A DNA stretch of 10,611 nucleotides from positions 1 through 10,611 of the forward strand of contig CALKJX010000231.1 of NCBI GenBank assembly GCA_937995555.1. Direction: 5' to 3'. Below the pieces are notes generated by a model. It did not search any database, had not been told where the DNA came from, and saw only the letters and a program-made list of their open reading frames with translations. Both the position numbers and the translations under genes were made by a program. The stretch comes from an uncultured Elioraea sp. GTDB taxonomy: Bacteria > Pseudomonadota > Alphaproteobacteria > Acetobacterales > Acetobacteraceae. Shown here piece after piece: positions 1 to 8,996 of this stretch (its first letter is position 1; the number at the start of each line of letters is the position of its first letter).

Positions 1-72
1 GTGCTTCGCCGGCCGGTCGAGCACCAGCTCCGCCACACCGTCCGTCACCTCCAGCCGCACCTCGCCGTCCAT
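1..72 (-). CDS. Enoyl-CoA hydratase/isomerase (crotonase) family, N-terminal fragment
   Basis: This is the first 24 codons of a leftward gene that runs off the left edge. The peptide begins MDGEVRLEV and continues with VAELVLDRPAKH. That matches the opening strand and the 'V-x-x-L-V-L-D-R-P-x-K' signature of crotonase-fold enoyl-CoA hydratases/isomerases, where the next residue is usually Asn. The ATG at 72 is preceded at 7 nt by GGAGG (80-84 on the complementary strand), which favours it over an in-frame ATG at 93. Crotonases hydrate or isomerise acyl-CoA thioesters in the cytoplasm. The divergent neighbours are a CoA-transferase and a MaoC hydratase, so an acyl-CoA pathway fits. The catalytic region lies outside the window, so the exact reaction cannot be given. 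Confidence 0.7.
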   Translation of the reverse strand, partial: MDGEVRLEVTDGVAELVLDRPAKH

Positions 73-107
73 GCCTCGTCCTCCGGGCGCCATTCCGTAG
101 GGCCAGA

Positions 108-137
108 TTGACCCCGTCGGCGGGGCGTCGCTAGCCT
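108..137 (+). promoter_or_regulatory. Possible sigma70-type promoter for the CoA-transferase/MaoC pair
   Basis: In the 96 bp between the divergent crotonase and CoA-transferase genes, TTGACC (108-113) resembles a -35 box. It is followed after 18 bp by TAGCCT (132-137), a weak -10 box. This would place transcription start near 144, about 25 nt before the ATG at 169. A short CCCCG/CGGGG inverted repeat (112-116/121-125) overlaps the spacer. The -10 match is poor, so this is only a candidate. Confidence 0.3.
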
Positions 138-168
138 TGCGCGCGAGAAAACGGACGGCGGGCGAGCG

Positions 169-1728
169 ATGCGACGGGTGACGGCGGACGAGGCAGTGGA
201 GGTCGTTCGCTCGGGCGACACGCTGCTGATCGGCGGATCGGGCGGCGGGCACGCGGTGCCCGAGGCGCTGATGGCCGCGCTGGAGCGCCGGTTCCTCGCC
301 ACCGGAGAGCCGCGCGGCATCACCGCGCTGCACCCCGTGGGCCTGGGCGACGGCATCTCGCTCGGCGCCAATCATTTCGCGCATCGCGGCCTGCTGAAGC
401 GGGTGGTCTCCGGCACCTATGTGAACTCGCCGAAGATCTCCGACATGGCGATGCGCGACGAGATCGAGGCCTGGACGCTGCCGCAGGGGGCGCTGTCGCA
501 GCTGATGCGCGAGATGGCGGCCGGCCGGCCGGGGCTGCTCACCAAGACCGGGCTGCACACCTTCGTCGATCCCCGCCATGGCGGCGGGCGGCAGAGCCCG
601 TCCGCGCGGGACGATCTGGTCGAGCTCGTCACGTTCGGCGGCGAGGAGTATCTGTTCTACAAGCCCTACCACGTGGACGTTGCGTTCCTGCGCGGCACCA
701 CCGCCGACGAGGCCGGCAATGTCTCGATGGAGCAGGAGGCGGTGACGCTGGAGATGCTGTCGGAAGCGCAGGCGACCAGGCGCTGCGGCGGCGTGGTGAT
801 CGTGCAGGTGAAGCGCATGGCGCGTGCCGGCACGCTGCACCCGAAGATGGTCAAGATTCCGGGCATCCTGGTCGATCTGGTCGTGGTCGAGCCGGAGCAG
901 CGCCAAACCTACGAGACGGGCTATTCGCCCGCCTACTCCGGAGAGCTGCGCACGCCGCTCGATGACATCCCCGCACTGCCGCTCGATGCGCGCAAGATCA
1001 TCGCCCGCCGCGCCGCGCTGGAGTTGTTTCCGGGTGCGATCTGCAACCTCGGCAGTGGGGTGATGACCGGGATCGCCAATGTCGCCGCCGAGGAGGGCGT
1101 TCTCGACCGCGTCTGCCTCACCAACGAGCAGGGCCATGTCGGCGGCGCGCCAGCCTCGGGCAACGAGGCAGGCGCGGCGATGAATCCTGACGCGACGCTG
1201 GATCAGCCCTACCAGTTCGACTTCTATGACGGCGGCGGGCTCGATCTCGCCTTCCTGTCCTTCGCCGAGTTCGATGCGGCGGGCAACGTCAACGTGTCGC
1301 GCTTCGGCGGCCGCATCGTCGGCCCCGGCGGCTTCATCAACATCAGCCAGCACGCGAAGCGCGTGATCTTCGGCGGCACGCTCGCGGCGAAGGGCGGCGC
1401 GCCCAAGGCCGTGCGCCAAGTCGAGCAGATCACCTTCAGCGGCGCCTATGCGCGCGAACGCGGCCAGAAGGTGCTGATCGTCACCGAGCGTGCGGTGTTC
1501 CGCCTGATCGCGGAGGGGGTGGAGCTGATCGAGATCGCGCCCGAGGCGGAGCTTGAGCGCGACGTGCTCGGGGCGATGGCCTTCCGCCCGCTCGTCTCGC
1601 CGCAGCTCCGCCGCATGGACCCCCGCGTGTTCGGCACGGCACGGATCGGGCTCGCCGCCGACCTCGCGCAGCGCCCGGCGCGGCCCCCACCGGCACGGCT
1701 CGCCACCCCCGCCCGCGCGGCGGAGTAG
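169..1728 (+). CDS. Acyl-CoA:carboxylate CoA-transferase (YdiF/propionate CoA-transferase-like, family I)
   Basis: This 519-residue cytoplasmic enzyme should move CoA between an acyl-CoA and a carboxylate (acetate, propionate or 3-oxoacid type) through a glutamyl-CoA thioester. It has the fused alpha-beta layout of the YdiF/Pct group. The N-terminal half carries the Gly-rich GGSGGGHAVPEAL segment (about 22-34), and the second half starts near residue 275. ICNLGSGVMTGIANV (291-305) leads to LTNEQGHVGG, in which E320 is the expected catalytic Glu. The GPGGF motif (385-389) matches the family GxGGF loop near CoA. Length is normal for the group; the last 25 residues are a low-complexity Pro/Ala tail. 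The ATG at 169 has only a weak Shine-Dalgarno (GGGCGAG). The MaoC hydratase follows after 5 bp and is probably co-transcribed. The substrate cannot be read from sequence. Confidence 0.9.
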   Translation: MRRVTADEAVEVVRSGDTLLIGGSGGGHAVPEALMAALERRFLATGEPRGITALHPVGLGDGISLGANHFAHRGLLKRVVSGTYVNSPKISDMAMRDEIEAWTLPQGALSQLMREMAAGRPGLLTKTGLHTFVDPRHGGGRQSPSARDDLVELVTFGGEEYLFYKPYHVDVAFLRGTTADEAGNVSMEQEAVTLEMLSEAQATRRCGGVVIVQVKRMARAGTLHPKMVKIPGILVDLVVVEPEQRQTYETGYSPAYSGELRTPLDDIPALPLDARKIIARRAALELFPGAICNLGSGVMTGIANVAAEEGVLDRVCLTNEQGHVGGAPASGNEAGAAMNPDATLDQPYQFDFYDGGGLDLAFLSFAEFDAAGNVNVSRFGGRIVGPGGFINISQHAKRVIFGGTLAAKGGAPKAVRQVEQITFSGAYARERGQKVLIVTERAVFRLIAEGVELIEIAPEAELERDVLGAMAFRPLVSPQLRRMDPRVFGTARIGLAADLAQRPARPPPARLATPARAAE

Positions 1729-1733
1729 GCGCG

Positions 1734-2165
1734 ATGCGGCTCGGCGTCGCACCCGGCGACAGCGTGTCGTTCAGCAAGACGCTGACCGAGACCGATCTCG
1801 TGCTGTTCGCGGGCATCACAGGCGATTTCGACCCGATCCACATGGACGAGGCCTATGCGCGCACCACCCCGCTCGGCCGGCGCATCGCCCACGGCGCGCT
1901 GGTTCTGGGGCTGTGCAGCACGGTCGCGGCGATGATCGCGAGACGCGCACGCGAAGGCGGCGCGGAAGGTGTGGCCCTCTCGCTCGGCTATGACCGCGTG
2001 CGCTTCGTCGCCCCCGTGTATCCGGGCGAGACGCTGATCGCGACCTACACAGTCGGCACGGTGGACCAGGCGGCCGCGCGCACGATCAGCCCTGTCGAGG
2101 TGCGCAAGGAAGACGGCACGCTCGCGCTCGTTGCCACGCATGTCATGAAGTGGGTGCCGCGTTAG
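1734..2165 (+). CDS. MaoC-like (R)-specific enoyl-CoA hydratase, PhaJ type
   Basis: This is a single hot-dog-fold protein of 143 residues, the usual length for PhaJ-like hydratases. The hydratase-2 motif is intact: GDFDPIHMDEAYA contains D31 and H36, the same spacing as the catalytic Asp/His pair known in PhaJ. It is followed by the conserved GRRIAHGALVLGL helix (48-60). Such enzymes add water to trans-2-enoyl-CoA to give (R)-3-hydroxyacyl-CoA; other MaoC members act on mesaconyl- or branched acyl-CoAs, so the substrate is open. The start is supported by GGAG at 1722-1725, 8 nt upstream and inside the end of the CoA-transferase gene, only 5 bp away. This indicates a two-gene operon working on CoA thioesters. 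No membrane or export signal is visible. Confidence 0.88.
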   Translation: MRLGVAPGDSVSFSKTLTETDLVLFAGITGDFDPIHMDEAYARTTPLGRRIAHGALVLGLCSTVAAMIARRAREGGAEGVALSLGYDRVRFVAPVYPGETLIATYTVGTVDQAAARTISPVEVRKEDGTLALVATHVMKWVPR

Positions 2166-2211
2166 ACCGCACCGGATCGATCGCCGGCACGCGCAACCGG
2201 GAAGGGCCCGC

Positions 2212-3371
2212 ATGAGGATCACCCGCGCGCAGCGCTAGCTCGCCGGCATCGACGGACGACGCCGGCTGATCCTGCGCCTCTGGACCAACGAGGGAATCTC
2301 GGGCCTCGGCGAGGCGGCGCTCGCCTACGGGGTCAGCGCCCCGGGCGCGGCCGGCGTGCTGGAGGAGCTGCTCCGCGCGATCGTTCCCGGCCGCGATCCG
2401 TGCGAGATCGAGCCGATCTGGAGCGAGATGCACGACCACACGTGCTGGGCCAAGGGCGGCGGGCCGATCATCTTTGCCACGATCAGCGCGGTCGAAACCG
2501 CACTCTGGGACATCGAGGGCCGCGCGCTCGGCGTGCCCGTCTACGAGCTTCTGGGCGGGCGCTGCCGCAAGGAGGTGCGCCGCTACGACAATGGCTGGTC
2601 GTTCCGCGCGGTCAGCCCCGACGAGACGGCGCGCGCCGTCGAGAAGCCGCTGCAGGCCGGCTAAGATGCGATCAGGTTCTACCCGCCGACGACCCCGATC
2701 CGGGACCATTCGCACGGCGTCTTTGCGCATGTGTCGCGGCGCGAGTGCGACCGCGACTTCTGGGAGCTGGCGGTCGCGCGGGTGTGCGCGGTGCGCCACG
2801 CGGTGGTGCCCGACATCGACATCATCGTGCACATGAGCGCGGAGCTCACCACCGACGCGATCATCCGGCTCGGCAAGCGGCTGGAGGAGGTCCGCTGTTC
2901 TTCCTGGAGGAGCCGGTCGATTCGTTCGACGTGGACACGATGCGCCTGATCGCCGACCGCCTGGAAGTGTCGGTCGCCGCGGGCGAGCGGCTCTACACGC
3001 GCTATGGCTTCCGCCGCCTGTTCGGACTGCGCGCTGCGGCGATCGTGCAGCCCGATATCGGCGGGGTCGGCGGCATCATGGAGGCCAAGAAGATCGCCGA
3101 GATGTACAACATGCGCGTGCAGCCGCGGCTCTGCGCCGGCCCGGTCGCGACGGCGGCGGCATTGCAGATCGATGCCTGCATCCCGAACCTCCTCATCCAG
3201 GAGCTCCACCCGTTCCGCGTGCCCGAGCATTCCGCGCTGGTCGATGCGCCGGTCGAGCCGGAAGTGCGGAACGGCCGGCTCGCCATTCCTGACCGGCCCG
3301 GTCTCGGTGTCGATCTCGTCGAGGAGCGCGTCGCGCCGCTCCTGCGCGCCGAGCCCACGCTCGGGCACTGA
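2212..3371 (+). pseudogene. Mandelate racemase/muconate lactonizing enzyme family (enolase superfamily), degraded
   Basis: Read across its lesions, this stretch gives about 386 codons, the normal size for sugar-acid dehydratase/MR-type enzymes. The ATG at 2212 has a good GGAAGGG site, but codon 9 is TAG (2236-2238). The same frame then reads cleanly through the capping domain (VETALWDIEGRALGVPVYELLGG) to a TAA at 2662, where the family usually has an aromatic residue (GY/GF, TAC-like). It continues to about 2893, where one base is missing. The rest reads in the next frame: FFLEEPVDSFD, VAAGERLYTRYGF, VQPDIGGVGGIMEAKKIAEM. The EEP and GE metal-site motifs and the QPD Asp survive. The usual first KxK Lys is Arg (2674), the metal-Asp position is His (2830), the following His is Ser (2836), and the PH of the barrel-end His is PR (3126). 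The original substrate is unknown. Sequencing error is unlikely given so many independent changes. Confidence 0.9.
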
Positions 3372-3412
3372 TACCTGAAGCACGAAGGCTCGCTCTTCGC
3401 GCTTCAGGTATC
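3370..3412. terminator. Large inverted repeat directly after the pseudogene stop, likely terminator
   Basis: GATACCTGAAGC (3370-3381) pairs with GCTTCAGGTATC (3401-3412). Inside it, CGAAG (3383-3387) pairs with CTTCG (3395-3399) around a 7-nt loop. The single interruption is A3382 against C3400, a mismatch in rightward RNA but a U-G wobble in leftward RNA, giving an 18-bp continuous stem there. The left arm begins inside the TGA of the pseudogene. No U-tract follows on either side, so intrinsic termination is not proven. It could also be an RNA-stabilising hairpin. Confidence 0.6.
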
Positions 3413-3442
3413 GCGCGCAGGGCTGGTGTGGCGGCTGCGCGC
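3413..3442. repeat. Middle inverted repeat of the hairpin cluster
   Basis: GCGCGCAG (3413-3420) and CTGCGCGC (3435-3442) form a perfect 8-bp stem with a 14-nt loop. It starts at the base after the preceding hairpin ends. Alone it could be chance in GC-rich DNA; its interest comes from sitting exactly between two stronger inverted repeats. Confidence 0.4.
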
Positions 3443-3458
3443 CAGACGAAGAACCGTG

Positions 3459-3493
3459 CCCGGCGCACGAAGGTGGAACCTTCATGCGCCGGG
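3459..3493. terminator. Inverted repeat downstream of the IclR gene, likely terminator of the leftward operon
   Basis: CCCGGCGCA (3459-3467) pairs with TGCGCCGGG (3485-3493). The inner GAAGGT (3469-3474) pairs with ACCTTC (3478-3483) around a 3-nt loop. The one interruption, C3468 against A3484, becomes a G-U wobble in leftward RNA, giving a 16-bp stem. It lies 13 nt past the IclR stop codon (TAG, 3509-3507). The leftward sequence after it, CACGGTTCTTCGTC, is only mildly T-rich. Position and stability suit a terminator for the ABC/SDR/IclR operon. Confidence 0.6.
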
Positions 3494-3506
3494 TATGAGA
3501 CCTGCG

Positions 3507-4277
3507 CTATCGGCCCGGCGCGGCGTCGAAGCGCGCGGCGATCGCCGCGACGGCCTGCACGAGCGCCGCGCCGATCCGGGGAAGCAGGTCCACCGGCAGG
3601 CGCTGGGCAGGGCCGGAGACGCTCAGCGCGGCCGCCAGCCCGCGCAGCGGGATGGCCGCGGCGACGCAATGCGCGCCGGTCTCGTTCTCCTCGAGATCGA
3701 AAGCGAAGCCCTGCGCCGCGACCGCGTCGAGCACCTCGGCGAGCGTCGTGCGGCTCGTGATCGTGCGCGGCGTGCGCCTCGCCAGCCGCTTCGGCAGCCC
3801 GTCCAACCGTTCCGCCGCCGGGCGCGCCGCCAGCATCGCCTTGCCGAGGCTGGTCGAGTGGATCGGATCGCGCGCGCCGATCGCCGCCTCCATGCGGAGC
3901 GAGCGCGTGCTGCCGACCATCGCCACGTAGATCACCTCCGTGCCGTCGGCGACGCCGAGGTTGACGGTCTCGTTGAAGCGCAGCTGCAGCCGCTGCATCT
4001 CGGGCAGCGCCGCTTGGCGCAGCGCCTCGATCGCGGCGGCCGGCGCGGGAGTCGCCGCAAGGCGCGGGCCGGCCGCATAGGCGTCCTTGCCCGCCGCCTG
4101 CACGACGAACCCGGCCGAACGCAGCGTGTAGAGGTAGCGGAACGCGGTGGTCTTGGGCAGCGCCGTACGCTCGGCGAGCTCCGACAGGGTCAGCGGCCGC
4201 CCCTCGCCCACCAGCGCCTCGAGCAGTTGCAGCGCCTTGCGCACCGGTTTGACGACGTAGCGGGCATCCAGGCTCAT
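3507..4277 (-). CDS. IclR-family transcriptional regulator
   Basis: At 256 residues this is the standard IclR length and layout. The N-terminal winged helix-turn-helix spans about residues 10-70, with LTLSELAERTALPKTTAFRYL (29-49) as the HTH and LRSAGFV leading to the wing. The C-terminal effector domain carries the family marks IHSTSLGKAMLA (139-150) and LEENETGAHCVAAAIP (195-210). Such proteins bind short palindromes as dimers or tetramers and respond to small acids or aromatic catabolites. The ATG at 4277 lies 3 bp after the SDR stop with a weak ribosome site, so it is probably translationally coupled as the last gene of the ABC-transporter operon. A likely role, by inference, is control of that operon and perhaps of the neighbouring acyl-CoA genes. 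The ligand is unknown. Confidence 0.92.
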   Translation of the reverse strand: MSLDARYVVKPVRKALQLLEALVGEGRPLTLSELAERTALPKTTAFRYLYTLRSAGFVVQAAGKDAYAAGPRLAATPAPAAAIEALRQAALPEMQRLQLRFNETVNLGVADGTEVIYVAMVGSTRSLRMEAAIGARDPIHSTSLGKAMLAARPAAERLDGLPKRLARRTPRTITSRTTLAEVLDAVAAQGFAFDLEENETGAHCVAAAIPLRGLAAALSVSGPAQRLPVDLLPRIGAALVQAVAAIAARFDAAPGR

Positions 4278-4280
4278 GGC

Positions 4281-5096
4281 TCAGATCGCCGCCGTCATCG
4301 CGCCGTCCACGGTCAGCACCGTCCCGGTCGTGTAGGACGCGGCGGCCGAGCAGAGATAGAGCGCCGCCGCGCCGAGTTCGTCAGGGCGGCCCCAGCGGCC
4401 GGCCGGCGTGCGCGCGGCGATGCGCGCCTGGAACGCCGGATCGCTGCGGCGCAGCGCCTCGTTGCCGGCGGTCAGGAAGTAGCCGGGGGCCAGCGCATTC
4501 ACCGTCACCCCGCTCGGCGCGAGCTCGACCGCCAGCGCGCGCACCAGCCCGTTCATTCCGGCCTTGGCGGCGGCGTAGACCGTCATGGTGGGCCTAGCGA
4601 TGAAGGCGTTGATCGAGGAGATGAACAGGATGCGCCCGAAGCCCGCGGGCACCATCACGCGCGCGGCCTCGCGCGCGAGCCGGAACCCGGCGGCGAGATG
4701 CGACTCGACCACGGCGCGGAAATCCGCATCCGTCTGGTCGAGCACGGGCTTGCGCACGCCGCCGCCGGCATTGCTGACCAGGATGTCGAGCCGGCCGTGC
4801 CGGTCGGCGATCGCGCGCACCGCTTCGGTCGCGGCCTCGGCATCGGTCACGTCGAAGGGCGCCGCCTCCGCCGAGAGGCCCCAGCGGCGCAGCGCCGTCT
4901 CGCACGCCGCCACCGCCGCCGCGTCGCGCCCGTTCAGCACCACCTGCGCGCCGGCCGCGGCGAGCGCGCGCGCGATCGCCCAGCCGAGCCCGCGCGAGGA
5001 GCCCGTCACCAGCGCGATACGGCCCGTGAGATCGAACAGTCGCGCGGGCGGATCGGGCGGGGCGTCGGCGGCTCGGTCCATGGCTCGCTCAGGCAT
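4281..5096 (-). CDS. Short-chain dehydrogenase/reductase (classical SDR), oxidoreductase
   Basis: This 271-residue classical SDR should be a cytoplasmic NAD(P)-dependent alcohol or ketone oxidoreductase. The nucleotide site TGSSRGLG is at 31-38, VLNGRD (53-58) suggests NADP preference through the Arg, and DVT is at 82-84. NAG is at 109-111, with S161, Y174 and K178 (YAAAK) as catalytic triad and APGYFLT at 203-209. The usual tetrad Asn, 20-odd residues after NAG in an 'N-L-x-x-x-F' context, is His133 here (ESHLAAGFRL). The start is uncertain: ATG at 5096 overlaps the upstream permease gene by 8 bp, and ATG at 5081 (residue 6) would leave a 7 bp gap; both ribosome sites are weak. Its position between the importer genes and the IclR gene suggests it acts on the imported compound or a derivative. 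FabG-like or gluconate 5-dehydrogenase-like labels would be guesses. Confidence 0.9.
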   Translation of the reverse strand: MPERAMDRAADAPPDPPARLFDLTGRIALVTGSSRGLGWAIARALAAAGAQVVLNGRDAAAVAACETALRRWGLSAEAAPFDVTDAEAATEAVRAIADRHGRLDILVSNAGGGVRKPVLDQTDADFRAVVESHLAAGFRLAREAARVMVPAGFGRILFISSINAFIARPTMTVYAAAKAGMNGLVRALAVELAPSGVTVNALAPGYFLTAGNEALRRSDPAFQARIAARTPAGRWGRPDELGAAALYLCSAAASYTTGTVLTVDGAMTAAI

Positions 5097-6036
5097 ACTC
5101 GATGCGCGGGTCGATATAGGCGTAGAGCACGTCCACCATCACGTTGATCAGGATGTAGATCACCAGGATCACCAGGATGCAGCCCTGGATCAGCGGATAG
5201 TCGCGCGTGCTGATCGCGGTGATCAGCAGCCGGCCGAGGCCCGGATAGGTGAACACCGCCTCGGTGACGACCGTGCCGCCGATGAAGTTCGCCATCATCA
5301 GACCGACGATGGTGACGAAGGGCAGCATCGCGTTGCGCATCACGTGCCGGCCGACCACGTCGCGCTCGGGCAGGCCCTTCGAGCGCGCGGTGCGCACGTA
5401 GTCGGCGCGCAGTTCCGCCACCAGCGAGGCGCGCAGGAAACGCGCGAAGATGCCCGAGACATAGATGCCGAGCGTGAGCGCCGGCAGCAGGATGTTGCGC
5501 AGCATCTCGATCGGCGACTCCCAGAACGGCACGTAGCCCGAGGCCGAGGGGAGCCAGCGCAGATGCACCGCGAACAGCAGGATCAGCAGGATCCCCAGCC
5601 AGAAGGTCGGCACGCCGAGGGCGAGCGCGCTCCAGCCGCTGAGCGCGCGGTCGAGCCACGAGCCGGGCATCAGCGCGCTTGCCACCGCCACCGGGATGCC
5701 GATCAGCAGGCCGACCACGGTCGCGGCAAGGCCGAGCTGGATCGTTGCCGGCAGACGCTCGCCGATCAGCGAGACGACGGGCTGGCGCGAGTGCAGCGAG
5801 ACGCCGAGATCGCCGGCGAGCGCGTTGGTCAGCCACGCCCAGTACTGCACGATCACCGGCCGGTCGAGGCCGAGTTCGGCGCGCAGCGCGGCGATCTGCT
5901 CGGGGGTCGCGTTCTCGCCGAGGATCATGCCGACCGGGCCGCCCGGGATCGCATAGACCATCGCCCAGATGCCGACCGAGGCGAGCAGCAGCACCGGCAG
6001 CAACTGGGCCAGGCGGCGGAGGATGTAGCCGATCAC
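5089..6036 (-). CDS. DppB/OppB-type ABC transporter permease
   Basis: This inner-membrane permease of 315 residues is typical in length for DppB. The N-terminal MIGYILRRLAQLLPVLLLAS is the family opening with the first membrane helix. A periplasmic stretch with ATPEQIAALRAELGLDRP (43-60) and YWAWLTNALAGDLGVS (65-80) follows, then further helices at about 97-122, 135-158, 180-205, 237-262 and 283-305. The cytoplasmic EAA loop that contacts the ATPase is ELRADYVRTARSKGLPERDV (208-227). The start is GTG, set by GGGAGG 6 nt upstream (6043-6048); it overlaps the DppC stop by 4 bp as GTGA, implying translational coupling. It should form the translocation channel with the DppC-like protein. The Dpp/Opp family moves di- and oligopeptides, but also opines, nickel, glutathione and sugars, so the substrate is not fixed by this gene. 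Confidence 0.93.
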   Translation of the reverse strand: MIGYILRRLAQLLPVLLLASVGIWAMVYAIPGGPVGMILGENATPEQIAALRAELGLDRPVIVQYWAWLTNALAGDLGVSLHSRQPVVSLIGERLPATIQLGLAATVVGLLIGIPVAVASALMPGSWLDRALSGWSALALGVPTFWLGILLILLFAVHLRWLPSASGYVPFWESPIEMLRNILLPALTLGIYVSGIFARFLRASLVAELRADYVRTARSKGLPERDVVGRHVMRNAMLPFVTIVGLMMANFIGGTVVTEAVFTYPGLGRLLITAISTRDYPLIQGCILVILVIYILINVMVDVLYAYIDPRIEYA

Positions 6037-6904
6037 GGCCGGCCTCCCTGCAGGGCCGCGGGCTCCTGGATCTCGTGGCGGTCCTCCAGCACCGAGGCCA
6101 TCACGCGGCCGAGCATGTCGAGCGAGAGGATGGTCAGCGTCAGCACGAGGCCGGGCAGCACGGCATAGGTCGGCGCCTCGTAGAGATAGGTCTTGCCGGT
6201 GCGCAGCATCTCGCCCCAGGAGGGAGTAGGCGGCGGTATGCCGATACCGAGGAAGGCGAGCGCCGCCTCCAGCAGGATCGCGACCGAGGAGAGCACGACC
6301 ACCTGCACCAGGATCGGGCTCCAGGAGTTCGGCAGCACGGTGCGGAACATGGTGTAGGCGGCGGAACCGCCGAGCGCCTCGACCGCGACGACGAAGTCAC
6401 GCTTGCGCAACGACAGCACCTGGGCGCGGGTGATGCGCGCGAAGGAGGGGATGCCGGTGATGCCGACCGCGAGCAGCGCGGCCGCCTGGCTGCGGCCGAC
6501 CACGGCGATGATCGCCATCGCGAGCAGGATGCCGGGCAGCGCCAGAAGCACGTCGATCAACCGCATCAGCACCGCATCGCGCCAGCCGCCGAAGAACCCG
6601 GCCATCAGCCCGATCGGCACGCCGACCGCGCCGGCGATCGCGACCGCCCCGGCCGCCGTCATCAGCGAGGTGCGCGCGCCATAGATCACGCGCGCCATGA
6701 TGTCGCGGCCGAGCTCGTCGGTGCCGAACCAGTGCGCCGCCGAGGGGCCCTCGAGCTCGGCAGTCAGGTCCTGCGCCAGCGGATCGATCGGCAGCACGGG
6801 TGCGAGAATCGCGAGCACGATCAGGGTCGCGAGCCAGGCGAGGCTGACCTTGGCGGCGCTGCGCGCGACCACGCGCCGGGCGAGTTCACGCGACCGACGC
6901 ATGG

Positions 6905-6908
<4 letters not shown>
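6033..6908 (-). CDS. DppC/OppC-type ABC transporter permease
   Basis: This second channel subunit has 291 residues, as expected for DppC. After a basic N-terminus there is a membrane helix at 22-40. The family motif HWFGTDELGRDIMARVIYGA (59-78) follows, then helices at about 84-105, 115-137, 143-156, 199-221 and 248-270. The EAA loop is RDFVVAVEALGGSAAYTMFR (170-189). Two starts are possible: GTG at 6908, which makes a GTGA overlap with the ATPase stop, or ATG at 6902. One strong AGGAGGTG site (6911-6918) serves both, 4 nt from the GTG and 10 nt from the ATG, so neither is decisive. It should pair with the DppB-like permease; the DppB start overlaps its stop. Confidence 0.93.
6043..6048 (-). 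promoter_or_regulatory. Shine-Dalgarno fixing the GTG start of the DppB permease
   Basis: GGGAGG on the minus strand, within the end of the DppC gene, sits 6 nt before GTG at 6036. No nearby in-frame ATG competes, so the GTG is the start. Confidence 0.7.
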
Positions 6909-8974
<2,066 letters not shown>

Positions 8975-8996
8975 CCATGCGGCATCCCGCCTCGGC

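Noticed and set aside
1446..2222. Leftward open frame of 258 codons across the CoA-transferase/MaoC junction
   Set aside because: Antisense shadow of two well-supported rightward genes; Arg/Ala-rich with no motif.
2236..2664. Recoding of the TAG (2236) and TAA (2662) as pyrrolysine, selenocysteine or readthrough
   Set aside because: Selenocysteine uses TGA, TAA recoding is not expected, there is a frameshift as well, and the active-site residues are altered. Decay explains everything more simply.
2881..2905. Programmed frameshifting near 2893
   Set aside because: No slippery heptamer is visible, and the gene has other inactivating stops.
2400..3371. Reading 2400-3371 as an intact 323-residue protein
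   Set aside because: Only the part after about 2895 shows enolase-superfamily motifs. Upstream of that this frame is an out-of-register translation of the same gene.
3426..5147. Rightward open frame (573 codons) opposite the IclR and SDR genes
   Set aside because: Arg-rich shadow without motifs that crosses the hairpin cluster and two clear genes.
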